Source of the DNA: Rehmannia glutinosa
Lineage: Eukaryota > Streptophyta > Magnoliopsida > Lamiales > Orobanchaceae
Reading direction: 5' to 3'
Assembly (NCBI GenBank): GCA_016081115.2
Contig: CM071930.1
Coordinates: 27,853,641 to 27,917,640 of the forward strand
DNA: 64,000 nucleotides
A program made the translations under genes and the position numbers. Numbering within the stretch: the first letter of the stretch is position 1; each line of letters begins with the position of its first letter. The notes under the pieces are model-generated. The model searched no databases and was not told where the DNA came from. It saw nothing but the letters and a program-made list of their open reading frames with translations. Of the stretch, positions 21,536-32,463 are shown in pieces.

Positions 21536-22734
21536 GGGAGGGTTATATGAGACCCATGCCTTATGTAAGTACGTAGGACCAAATCTGAACCACAAATCAA
21601 ACAATTTCAATGGCTAATATTAAATATGCATAAAATATATAAAAAGCCTAATTAAATACATATAGGGGTATATTAGTCCAAAGCAAACAATCAAATCCCA
21701 TGAAAATAGGAGCAGTTACCCACAATATATCTTACCATTTAAAATAAAATCAAAATCACGAAATTATCTCAAAGTCTTCTCCTTCACCAAGACGTTTTCT
21801 ACCTCTGTAAATGCATGCCACCTCTGTAAATCGTTCCTTTGCTTAGGTATATATAAAATGTTGCTTAATTGTTATAATAAAGGTGCTTATGAACATAAGA
21901 ACAATGTTGCTTATTTATTGATTCTAATTTGTGTTCTTACAGTAAAATTTGTGCTGAAAAAACTATCATTTTATGCAAGAGAAAAAAATTGCTTACATAA
22001 CAGACTCATATTGCTTGTCCATCAAGTATATGGTTCATATGCATGACAAAATGTCTAATAGTGTCTCTTAGCATTTACGAATAAATAATTTGTTAACTAC
22101 CTACATATTTTTTGCTTATCTATTGAATATATGTTGCATATTCATTGTCAATTCAATTCACTTCATGAGTTTCGGATTTTTAAGACCAAAAATTTGCTTA
22201 CGTGTCTATAAAGTATTGCTTGACAGTTCTTATAAAGTTGCTTATGAACATGAACAATGTTGCTTTTTTAATGGCTCTATGTTCCATGCTTGACTACACA
22301 ATAGATAATGAAAATATACCTTGATATCTTTTAATAATAATACAATGGAACAATGAGGATTAAAAATATGACTGAGCAACGGACGGAGTGTGCAAACAAT
22401 CAAAAACTTAACACTTGCATAAATGACGTTGCATATGTTATACCATACTATTGCTTATATAACATTTACATCCTACTTAACAATTCTAAAATTAAACTAA
22501 ACCCTACCACAAATTTAAAAATCCAAAACATCATATATTGTTCAACCATTTGTTCAAAATAAAAAACATCAACATCGCTTTGCTATAATCCTACGTTGTT
22601 CCAGCAAACTTCTTTGCCTTTCTTAGATTCAATTCCCTCTGCTCATTCATGTCATCCAAATAAATCACAACGGCATATTTCCTGCATATCATCACTATTT
22701 GTGCCTCGTTATTTTTCTCCAGCCCACCCTCCTA

Positions 22735-22918
22735 ATTTCTAGTACCTCCTCCCATACGTCTCCATGTGACGCATAGTGAAAATGGTTACTTCTTGGACTT
22801 TGCAAAATTTTGCATTCCATGTAACCTCTTTCGGTGCATTTTCAAGTAGCGGAATTATATCAACAACATCCGTACCAAGGCATGACAATTTTTGCAAGAC
22901 TTTGGATGCATACTCCTG
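22735..22918 (-). pseudogene. Ulp1-like (C48 peptidase) C-terminal fragment
   Basis: On the minus strand, an acceptor (TTTTTACCAG) precedes a frame with IFTMRHMETYG. This is the motif that follows the catalytic Cys in plant transposon-associated Ulp1-type cysteine proteases (normally D-C-G-V/I-F-x-M-R-H-M-E). Here the three positions expected to be D-C-G read E-V-T, so the nucleophile is lost. Upstream in the same frame is VVDIIPLLENAPKEVTWN, plausible for the preceding core segment. The frame then hits a stop. Such domains are often carried by Mutator- and CACTA-type elements or captured from them. The fragment is catalytically dead. Confidence 0.55.
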
Positions 22919-23819
22919 GTAAAAATATTGACAAAAAATATTAAATACACAACAAGGTCAATAACTGTATAAACATACAATTATATAAACTAATCAATCT
23001 ACACAAAGCCACGACAAAAACATCTAAAAAATAATCCAACGCTATGAAAGCATCATTTTATATCAACATAAGCAGAATATTTGGTCTTAACAAGCAATAT
23101 ATTTGTATCAAGTATTTTTTGTCTTTATAAGCAATATTTACTGCACGCATAAGCAAGTTGTATTAGCAGCATAAGCAACTCATATACATATTACCCGTAC
23201 TATCACTAAAAAAATCACAGTTACAACAAAAAAGCGACATTTCCTATCTACGTAAGCAAGATCTACTTAATAAGCAAACATTTAACAGTAAAAAATAAAA
23301 TCAATCTCTGCAACGTACATGCAACATTTTATCAATACATGAAAAAAATATAAAATTGACTACATTAAAATTAAATTAAGTCCATGACAATGTAATCTTA
23401 CTTAAAACACTAAACAAATCATACATAAGCAATAAAACAAATATACATAAGCAGTGCTAAAGACATCAATAAGCAATTGCCCATTTTTAAAAAAAACAGA
23501 ACAATCCTAAATAAACCCTATTTCCCCATTTTTTTCAATTACAGGCAAAACAAAATTACCCCACTCTAAACTCCATCAAAACAGAGCAAATGGTCAAACA
23601 AAATCCGTAAAGAACCTAAGAAAAAATAATCAAATCATACACCCCTAAATCCATCAAACGAAAAAAAACAAAACAGAAACCCAGGAAAAATCCTAGGGTT
23701 TAAAACTATGATAACATCAAAAAATTAACAAAAAATCAGAAATATTATTTATTATCAATGACTTGTACAATAGATTGAACCCAAATAGACTAAAAAAAAT
23801 CAAAAACATTCCACCTACA

Positions 23820-24110
23820 ATGTGGCCGTCGACTCGGAGAAGAATGTGAGGCCTTTTGACGACTCGGAGATGGTGCAACCTCAAATAATTGCCACCGAGT
23901 TGCTGCCGCCTCGAAGAACAACCGATGAGAAGATGATTATAGGGTTCTTTAGCGAGAGAGAGGTGAAGAAATATTTCATAGATAGAGAGAGAGTTTCGTC
24001 CGGGAGAGAGTTTCATCCGAGAGAGTTTGGTTTGTTTCAGTTTTCCAAGACTCAAAAGAGAAGATTTGGATTAGAGAGATCACGATGAAAACCTATTCCT
24101 TAATTCTAGG
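23820..24110 (-). other. First-exon-like segment inside element 2
   Basis: This stretch is GC-richer than its surroundings and carries a purine/pyrimidine-rich leader (GA-repeat on the plus strand, 23950-24020). Open frames of 112 (-) and 88 (+) codons exist here. It lies on the same strand as, and upstream of, the Ulp1-like fragment. It may be the 5' exon of the same captured gene. No domain was recognised. Confidence 0.35.
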
Positions 24111-24313
24111 AATGTGAAAAGTCACTACCAAATATAAATCCCCCCAATAATTGATAAAAAGTTGGATTTACCATAAAGTCCTTTTCTTCAATAAATTAAC
24201 CATTAAAAAAGACAAAAAACTGATTAATCTAGACCATTTAAAAATTAAATCAATGCCTCAGATTTGGTCTCGTGTACTCACATAAATTATATGGACTCAC
24301 TGGATCCAAATCC

Positions 24314-24331
24314 TATATATATATATATATA
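24314..24331. repeat. (TA)n microsatellite between elements 2 and 3
   Basis: An 18-bp TA run forming the shared boundary. Confidence 0.95.
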
Positions 24332-25684
24332 GGGGGATGTTACAATGAGACCACATATTATAGTGAGACAATGTGGACTCATCTCAACCCTCCCTTATCT
24401 ATATCAATGGCTAAGATAAATAGAGGTTAAAATTACATTAAACATTTAATTAAGGCAAAATAAGGGTATAATTGTCAAAACAAACATGTGGGGGACCATC
24501 CAAATATGGAATCAGTTATTAGGAGAGAGAAAATCACGTGGGAAGAGAGAAAATCGCGAGAAAATCGCGCTGGAGAGAGAAAATTGCGCGCATGTGCTCT
24601 GCCATTCAGTATGATGCACACTTATCAAGGATTTGTTGTATACTTAACACTATTTTGATGTATGTTTAACATAATTTTACTGTATATTAAAATGGTCAAA
24701 CAAAAACATATGGGGACTGTGAATCAAGGAACCAGTTATAGAGAGAGAGAATCACGCTCATTAACATGTGGGGACCGTGGATTAAGTAAATCAATTATAG
24801 AGAGAGAGAAAATCACGCTCATTATTGTGTTGTATATTTAGCATATATTTGATGTACACTTAACACTATTTTGCTGTATGTTTAACATAATCTTACTGCA
24901 TATTACAATTGTCAAACAAAAAATATAAGTATACAACAAAACACATATAAGTATACAACAAAACACATATAAGTATAAATCAAAAAACATAAGTACACTG
25001 CAACATAAATACATACATAAAAATTTATCTATTTATACAGCAAAACACATATAAGTATACATCGAAAAACATCTAGGTGTACATTTACTTATACAAAAAT
25101 ATAAGTATACATCAAACCAACAAAAATATTACTTCGTCTTCTTCAACTAGAAAAAAAACTAGAACCTCCATTAACAAAAACTTAACCACCATCACGGAAA
25201 AATCAAAAAAAGTTTCTCCAACGCTCAAATAAAACTATAATTATTTCAAACTCGTGCAATGTTGTTCATTCAATTCCAATCAGAATAGATTGCTCCCAAG
25301 TTCAAAACTTTCCACTCTGTTACCATCCTCTTCATTGATATGGGCCCATTTTCAGCCCGTGATACTTGTCCCCATTTTCTATATCTATCATTTTGACTTT
25401 CTCTTTACGTATATCTCCGATCAATATAGGGTTTCCGATTCTCGAACGAGTTGACTCATTCAAGATGTCTGATTCGATCGCCAACGCCTCCATCGCCCTG
25501 GCCTCATCTAAACCCAAAGGTTTAATTTGAAAATTGTGTAATTACAATGCTGCCCTTTTCAAATTTAAAATAAATTAAAAAGATTATTAAATTGGGAATA
25601 TTCCAACCATCTAAAATTTGAGATTTGTGGCTAGGATTAGTCCACTGTCTCACTCTAATTACGTGGTCTCATTTGATCCTATTC
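24332..25684. mobile_element. (TA)n-bounded inverted-repeat element 3 (about 1.35 kb)
   Basis: The left end (CAATGAGACCAC, then AGTGAGACAATGTGGACT) and the reverse-complemented right end (CAAATGAGACCAC, then AGTGAGACAGTGGACT) form a clear inverted repeat. TGTATACTTAACA-like motifs lie in the left half (24620-24900) and the opposite orientation (AAGTATACA) in the right (24925-25110). GAGAGAGAAAATCACGC is repeated at about 24520, 24740 and 24800. A first-exon fragment sits near the right end. Confidence 0.7.
25465..25519 (+). pseudogene. Captured first exon (MSDSIANASIALASSKPKG)
   Basis: The ATG in AAGATGTC opens an 18-codon frame that ends at AAAG followed by GTTTAAT, donor-like. The preceding 150 bp resemble a gene 5' UTR. 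The GC content of the exon is far above the element. I do not recognise the parent gene. Confidence 0.4.
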
Positions 25685-25708
25685 ATATATATATATATAT
25701 ATATATAT
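25685..25708. repeat. (TA)n microsatellite, right boundary of element 3
   Basis: A 24-bp TA run. Confidence 0.95.
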
Positions 25709-25824
25709 GCTAGAAAAACACTACACGAGATTTGTCCAAAATATAAAATTTTAGTGTCTCAAATTTGTTTGTGATAATTAGAAGAGACCTAAAATAATGA
25801 TTATAAAAAAATAAATTTGAAAGT

Positions 25825-26065
25825 TACATGCATATTATATAAATATATTGAATATCTTTTTAAAAACTCGCATATAAAATATAAGATTTGCTGATTAAAT
25901 ATTGAATGGATTAAATATTGAATGGATTAAACTTGTCGGATATACATACATATTATATAAATATATTAAATATCTTTTTTCAAAACTCGTATATAAAATA
26001 TATGGTTTGGCGATTAAATATTTGATTCGATTAAATATTGAGTGGATTAAACTTGCCGGATATAT
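25825..26065. repeat. Two-copy tandem duplication, 118-bp period
   Basis: The stretch beginning TACATGCATATTATATAAAT at 25825 recurs at 25943 with about 85-90% identity. ATTGAATGGATTAAA is itself repeated within the unit. It is non-coding. Confidence 0.75.
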
Positions 26066-27006
26066 ATACATAATTTATATATATGATTGGATTAAAATTA
26101 CTTTTGCCGATTAATTTGCATGTGGTCAAAATTATTTCATTTTTTTGTTGTCTTTTATGGTCTTTTCTTTTAGGAAAGAAAATCAACTCATAATTAGAAG
26201 CCAAAAAAATCAATTTATCCAAATTGATAGTAAATCAATTTATCCAAATATATGGAAAATCAATTGAGGCAATAGTTATATACGGAAAATTAATAATACG
26301 TTATACAGAAAATCAATTGAGTCAATTGTTATATATGGCAATACAAAAATTTAATTAATACATCGATATTTGATTGGATTAAATTTTGATAAAATCAATT
26401 GAGTCAATAGTTATATACGGAAAATTAATTAATACGTTATAAGGGAAATCAATTGAGCCAATAATTTTGTTTGAAAATACAGAAAATAAATTAATAACTT
26501 GATGATAAATTGATAGTAATCAATTTATAATTGGAGAATAAGGTGGTGACATGGTTTGCCACATGGCTAAATATGAAGGTGACACATGGATTTCGAAGAC
26601 TAAGGTGTTGACACGTGTACCAAATTGCAAAAGTGATGACATGTGACAACTTATTTTTTCTTTTAGTATATAGGGTTGATTCTCTTTAATTTGCATTGCT
26701 AGTAAGTATTTTTTAAGACCAGAAAAAAGTCATTTTTGGCAATTGCGATCTTTTATTGCATTTAGTATTTCATCTTCGTCTATTTTAATGACATTAATAA
26801 ATATCACGTGATGACATTATTTTTTTGTACATGTAGTTTTACACAATTCACATGAGTGTAACGAAATATAAAATGGAATAGGGCATCTTAATTGCATTTT
26901 AGGGGGGTTTGATATATCAATATGTTAATATAGAATCGACTTTCATTGACTGTGCATTTCAAATCAAACTCCAAATTAATATAGTAGTCAGATGGCGGAC
27001 ATAAAA
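26066..27006. other. AT-rich spacer with dispersed AATCAATTGAG repeats
   Basis: Variants of AAAATCAATTGAGTCAATAG and GTTATATACGGAAAATTAAT recur between 26220 and 26480. No gene was found. Confidence 0.6.
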
Positions 27007-27185
27007 CTCTATTCCAAAAGATTATTTTATCTTATACTCTACCGTCCGGATAATTGTCACATATATAATATTTATAATATTAAAAATCTAATATTATGTT
27101 TGAAAATTAATAATATGGTAATTCTTATACACGTGACAATCATCCGCGCGGTAAAATATAATATGAAACACCCTTTTGAATAGAG
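27007..27185. mobile_element. MITE with about 54-bp inverted ends (179 bp)
   Basis: CTCTATTCCAAAAG at the left pairs with CTTTTGAATAGAG at the right, and similarity continues to GATAATTGTCAC/GTGACAATCATC. No clear target duplication was seen, so the superfamily is unassigned. Confidence 0.6.
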
Positions 27186-27227
27186 GATCTCACCCAGTCA
27201 TATGAGATTTTTTATTTCTTAGGTCGT

Positions 27228-27810
27228 TTTTTTTTTGGAATGAAATCCTCCCGAGGGTGAGGGTTTGATGTTTGACCCCTTACCTGTGTATTGAAATGAG
27301 AGTTTTACAACATTGTTCAAAAGAAACTATATTTTTACATCTAGAATGATCAACAAGTAAATTTGCTATACAAGAATGATCTATATACTAGTTTTATATA
27401 TTATTACAAGGTATTACAAATAGTCAAACATGTTATCAACCAATCCTTTTTTTGGAACGTAACGAGGGAAGTTGAAGCTGGTCCACTCTAGAATGGCCCA
27501 AGATGTGCCTTGGCAAATTTGATGTAGGGAATGTGGTGAAGTTCGGTAAAGAATGTCCCATTTTTGCTAGATTATCAGTTATCTTGTTGCCTTAATTTCC
27601 CTATAGACATGAAAAATCTGACAATCCAATTGAGTTAGATCACTAAGAATGGAAATCATGTAGGGACTTAAGTCCCAAAGTCCTGTTTTCTTGGTAGCTA
27701 GGAAAGAAGTTTAGTATGCTAGAATCATATTCAATAATTAGCTGGTTGCCAATATTAGCAAGAAGATGTTGCAAGGCTACTGCTAATGCTTGACATTCCA
27801 AAGATAAGCT
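27228..27810 (-). pseudogene. LINE ORF2 RNase H C-terminal part and 3' end
   Basis: On the minus strand the frame contains SLSLECQALAVALQHLLAN and then IIEYDSS. This is the E...E.D pattern of the RNase H domain (RVT_3) at the C-terminus of plant L1 LINE ORF2. After further degenerate coding sequence there is a 3' UTR. A T-run on the plus strand (27228-27237) represents the poly(A) tail. Stops and frame shifts are frequent. The domain begins in a second fragment at 52709-53235, from which it is separated by the big CACTA element. Confidence 0.75.
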
Positions 27811-27829
27811 GACTAAAAGAAAAAAGCGT

Positions 27830-28300
27830 TTATATTGACGTTTTTTTTGTCACTGTACATATTAATATCGTCACTGTTAGTAGTTAGTGACAAAATCAGA
27901 CATTGTCACTAGTTGTTACTATAATTAGTGTCACTAAAAGTTTGAGTGACAACTATCGTAAGTGTTACTATACCATAGGCTTTTAGTCACAAGAAGTTGT
28001 CACTATAAATCCATGCTTTAGTCACATCTATTTTTTTATCACTACAACTTGTTGCTTTAGTCACATATGCTTTTTTGTAACTAGAACTCAATGTTTTAGT
28101 CACACAAAAATTTGTCACTAAAACCCGATTCTTTAGTCACATAAAAAATTATCACTAAAACTCGATAATATAGTCATATTCAATTATTGTCACTAAAATC
28201 TAAAGCTTTAGCCACGTACAAAAGTCATCGCTAAAATTCCATATTATAGTCACATATAGTTATCGTCACTAAATTTAATTCTTTAGTCACAAATTGATCT
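27830..28300. repeat. CACTA left subterminal repeats
   Basis: More than fifteen copies of TTTAGTCACA or GTCACTAAAA (both orientations) are found here. They are the likely binding sites of the element's own TNPA-like protein. Confidence 0.8.
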
Positions 28301-28960
28301 TTTCAATGTTAAATAATATTTTAGTTTCAAAATATTTTGTCATTAATACTTATTATTACTCGTCACAATAAGCAATTTTTATGAAAATATTTTAAATTTA
28401 GTTTTGTTTATAATTAATAATAAATACTATTGTGACAATAGTTATCATGGCTATGTTGTTATACAGAGGCATTTTTCTTATTTTATTGTTTTTTTTCCTA
28501 CATTTATTGTACCTTTTAAATATACTTCTATAATTTGCAACAATTATAGAAATAATGTCATCTCGTCGAGCAAATATCAATCCAAAATCAAAAGAAATTC
28601 TATTTCCATGAGTGTCAAACTAAATAACATGAGAATAAAATAAATATCTATATAGAAAGTCGTAGTGAATTGAATAACAAGTAAAAAAATCATAAATGAG
28701 GCTCAACTTGATTAAAACATTATGTACCAATTTCTTCAGATCGAAATATATTTCATGCCTGCAATGAGTTAAAAACAAATTAACGACCATTATTAGAAGA
28801 AATATACAAGGTTAAACATATAAATATAAAGTTATGTGTATTAAACAACAATATATAATATCGAGCGTGAATTTGTTATGTTTTCATGGGTCATAATTTG
28901 ATTTGAGGCATTGTACGACCAAGTGATGAGAATAAATAGATTATTTATGGCAATAATTAT
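28301..28960. other. CACTA interior without a gene
   Basis: AT-rich. Open frames of 60-79 codons on both strands have no domain. It may be the 3' UTR of the minus-strand transposase gene. Confidence 0.5.
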
Positions 28961-28967
28961 GTTAATA

Positions 28968-30151
28968 TTAAGCTCCGAAGCAATTGCTCTTGAATGAGAA
29001 ATCATAAATATGTATAAATATACTTACATTAGATGATGGAGCTTGATTGGTTTGGCTTAAATTTTGAAGTATTGCAGGAAATTGAGCCTTCAAAATAGCT
29101 TGTACTTGAGCTTGCACTTGAGCTTGAACTTGAGCTTGCACTTCTTGTACTTGGGCTTCTTGATTACTAAGTTGGGCTTCAACGTGTTGCAATCGTAAAG
29201 TCATTTTTTTACTTTGCCTTCTTAGTTCTACATTTTCCTTTTGTAGTTCATCATTAATTATTTGTCCTCTTTTTGAAGGTTGTTTTGAAGCCATCTCCGC
29301 ATCCACGTAGTCGACTAGGTTTCTCTTGCCCAAGCACCTTAATAAAAGCTTCATCTTCGCTCATAGGATATTGACTATCTTCAATTGGTTCACTTTGCAA
29401 TCAAATGATCTCCTCCTGAAACATTTAATTATTAGTATTGATAAGTTAAAGATAAATAATTTTTATTTATTTGACAAACTTACATAAGCTTCCCTAGAAG
29501 CTTAGTCAGCCCAATCTTTTTTCTTATTACTGTATCGAGTTTTCTCCATGTAGATATTCGCGATGGTTCTTCCCCAGTTTCAGGATCACACTGCCATTTA
29601 AATGTGTTAGAATTATAGAGAAAAAAACTAATTCTACTATAAGTGTATTTAAAACCACTAACCTCTTCATAGCAATATTGGGCAATAGATTTTGCCTCGC
29701 ATGTATGGGCTATTACCAACTTCCCTCGATTTTGTTTGTTTCGCCCACTAACTTCCTGCACATGTAAACATAAAAACATTAAATATGAAGTCATGTATAA
29801 TTCCTTTGTATAGGTAAAATGATTAAATTTCAATACTATCATGGTGTTATTTATGTGTCAAATGAATATGTAAATCTTTACTACCTTGCAAGCATTAGTC
29901 TCAAAATAATTGATCAACATTATCCAATCATTTCGCTTTACTGTATCTGGAGGTTTTTCCAAGATATCTTCATGATCCTTCTTCTTGAGATAGTACATAT
30001 GCAATTTGTGTCGATAATTCCTATATTGGCGATTGAATTGTTCAAAAACTGTCTTCTTAACTTTCCAATCCTCAAGAAGATTAAATTTTTGCTGCAAAAA
30101 TATTTTTACCAAAATATTATTATATTCCATGAGCCTGTAATGGATGCACAC
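28968..30151 (-). pseudogene. Transposase_24-type (Ptta/En/Spm, TNPA-like) gene
   Basis: Read on the minus strand, the first exon-like block (about 30090-29885) encodes DWKVKKTVFEQFNRQYRNYR. The second (about 29757-29660) encodes NKQNRGKLVIAHTCEAKSIA. The third (about 29595-29485) contains DPETGEEPSRISTW. This order (N-rich, H-T-x-G/E-x-K-S, then TG-EPSR) matches the plant Transposase_24 domain. A C-terminal block (29354-28968) is charged with Gln-Ala-Val-Gln repeats and probably forms a coiled coil. In En/Spm the equivalent protein binds subterminal repeats and assists transposition. Intron-like gaps separate the blocks. Whether all splice sites are intact is uncertain, so I list it as probably broken. 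Confidence 0.7.
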
Positions 30152-31097
30152 TTGGGCTTAGATAGCATAAGCATATCAATTAAGTATTTTTCTCTATAAT
30201 CATATAAGCACGAGAAAGTCATCAGCAGAAAACTTAAGAAAATACTCAAGCACATTCTGGATGGCTAACCAACTATTCTAAAAGCAACTTATTGTTAAGT
30301 GCAGTCATTCTACTAAGGTATAAAAAAATTCTAGACAAATAAAAAGAAGCACTAAAAAAAGAAAAGAAAAGAGTATAATAAATGATAAATGAATACTTAA
30401 AAAGAAACAAAATCCTCACAAATACATAATGAATCAAATTTCTTCTAATCTTATGAAGATAATTGGCATCTATCATTATAAACAAACATATAATGAATAT
30501 CATTTTCGTAAATATTACCTTCATTGCTGAAGAAATTCAGGCCGCGATTGGATACTGATAATTTTATTTTTTCGTTCCACTATTAATTTGTTTTATTTCA
30601 TCACGGATTACAATTATATATGAAAGTTTTCAAGAAATACACTATTCACTCACTTTCATTTTTCATCCACACATGTACATCATTCCTTGTAAAATGAAAA
30701 GATATCCAATCAAGTGTATTCATCGAATCAAATTTTAAATTCTTCGACTTCCTAAAATTAAATTCATTCGCTAGTTGTAAATAACCCTATGGGTATGGAG
30801 CAAAGGATTATCCAAGACGTACACAAATGTATTGATGGTCAATTTAAAATCTACCCGAACATAATGAGATACGATGAGATAGAAACAAATCTGGGAACTT
30901 ATATACTCTTAAGGGTCAAAGTGAGCATCTTTATTTTGAATTCGTTATATCAGAATCGATTGAGTCAAATTTCATCAACCTAATATGGCAATGGGTGGGA
31001 ACGAGACTGATATTGGGTATATCATCGTCGTCCGTGAATCTTATCATGATGTAGTGGTTTGAATTTGAACTAACAAATTCAATTTTTTATTAATCAA
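30152..31097. other. CACTA interior, no recognised gene
   Basis: AT-rich. It may hold the 5' region of the minus-strand transposase gene. No domain or terminus was found until the MITE at 31106. Confidence 0.5.
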
Positions 31098-31105
31098 CAA
31101 ATTAG

Positions 31106-31565
31106 TAGGAGTGGCAATGGGGCAGATTTTGACATTGCCATACCCACTCCGCTAAGGATCGGGGTATGATCGGGGCAGGATGAATTGGGATTGGGGCGAG
31201 AGCGGGTATCCCCATTTGGATTTTTTATAATTTAAATAAAATTTTTAATTCTCAGTTTATATATTTTAATAAAACATATACATATTTTATTAAATTTATG
31301 TGTTATATTTGTTAACACTTTTAGAAGTTATAACCAAGTATATAACAAAAATGAATATCAGATGATAATTTTTTAGAAAATAATATTTTCATATATAATA
31401 TATATACAATATAAAATATACTTTATATATATATATATATATATAAAGTCGGGGGGTGACCAAAACCCATCCCCACCCCATTGACATAATCGGGGAGGGG
31501 ATTCCCCATCGGGTTCGGGGCGAGGATGGATTTCCCGATCGGGTTCAGGTATTTTGCCATCTCTA
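31106..31565. mobile_element. hAT-type MITE (460 bp)
   Basis: The ends are TAGGAGTGGCAAT and, reverse-complemented, TAGAGATGGCAAA. A perfect 8-bp duplication CAAATTAG lies at 31098-31105 and 31566-31573. GC-rich subterminal blocks with GGGGCGAG and CCCCATC-type motifs surround an AT-rich centre with a short (AT)n run. It is non-coding. Confidence 0.88.
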
Positions 31566-31573
31566 CAAATTAG

Positions 31574-32079
31574 ATCCATGTAGCCAACAAAAAAACTCAA
31601 GCCTTCTTTTCTCTCAAACTCTTTCTTTTTGTTTCTCTTTCTTGCCCTTCATTGTTAAGGGATGATTTTTAGCTATTTTTGGCTTTGAATCACCCTAATC
31701 TGCATTTTTTTATTTTTATTTTCTAAATAAGTGGTTTTTTAACGTAGATCTGTTTATTTATTTTTTTCTTGTTTGTGATTTCGCCGTCTGGTGCGGCGTT
31801 TGGTTTGTCACCGTCTTGTTGCGGTGTTTTTCTTGTGCGGGTAATTCAGACAAGCAAGTTTTTGATCTGACAAACAAAAATCGGATTGTGGTCTTCAACA
31901 TGTTGCAAATCTGGATTCAAACGTATTCTAGGCATTATAAAATTTTCAAAGTTGTAGGCTGTCGATTTTTTTTACTAACCTAGATGCTATGAATCTTTTC
32001 ATAGTTTCATCTTTTATGTTTTTTTAACAAATTTGTTTTTATCTTCTATCGATGTATTGCTAGTCTAAATTGATTAATA
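31574..32079. other. CACTA interior, leader-like sequence
   Basis: Pyrimidine-rich at 31600-31660, then T-rich. No open frame or domain. It could be the leader and intron of a CACTA transcript. Confidence 0.4.
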
Positions 32080-32463
32080 AAATTAATTTCTTCGTCAAAC
32101 AATAGTAACGGTTTCCGACCAATTTCAGTTACAAAATTGTTACGTGACATCACTGAAATTCAAATTTGAATAAAGCCATAATCATAGTAACGGTCCAAGA
32201 TTTGATGATAATCAACGGGATAACTGTTTCTCTAATCCTAAACAATTTCTGAAGAGCCCAAATAGAAGTAACTCGGCAGTTACGGATTTCATGGAAATGA
32301 ATGAGAATCAGAAAATAAAGAGAAAAATAGATCCAAATGGGGCACAAATTCAGCGGAATCAAGACTTACAAACACTGGTTTCTAGCTCTAATAATTCACC
32401 TTCAATGAATCCAAATGTTCATTTTTTATTGGCAGGTCCTGGCTCCCAGGCCTGCCAGGAGCC

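Larger units (their letters stand above)
21536..24313. mobile_element. (TA)n-bounded inverted-repeat element 2 (about 2.8 kb)
   Basis: The left end begins GGGAGGGTTATATGAGACCC. The reverse complement of the right end begins GGATTTGGATCCAGTGAGTC. After this both read on to TTATGT-AGTAC and then GACCAAATC, an imperfect inverted repeat of about 50 bp. TTGCTTA-type motifs cluster on the left (about a dozen, 21838-22460) and their complement TAAGCAA on the right (about ten, 23067-23480). Between them lies a minus-strand Ulp1-protease-like fragment. On the right is a first-exon-like stretch (23820-24110), also on the minus strand. It is a non-autonomous gene-carrying element. Confidence 0.65.

Noticed and set aside
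20476..25684. Helitron interpretation of the three (TA)n elements
   Set aside because: They have inverted terminal similarity and TA-run boundaries; no TC...CTRR ends with a 3' hairpin were seen.
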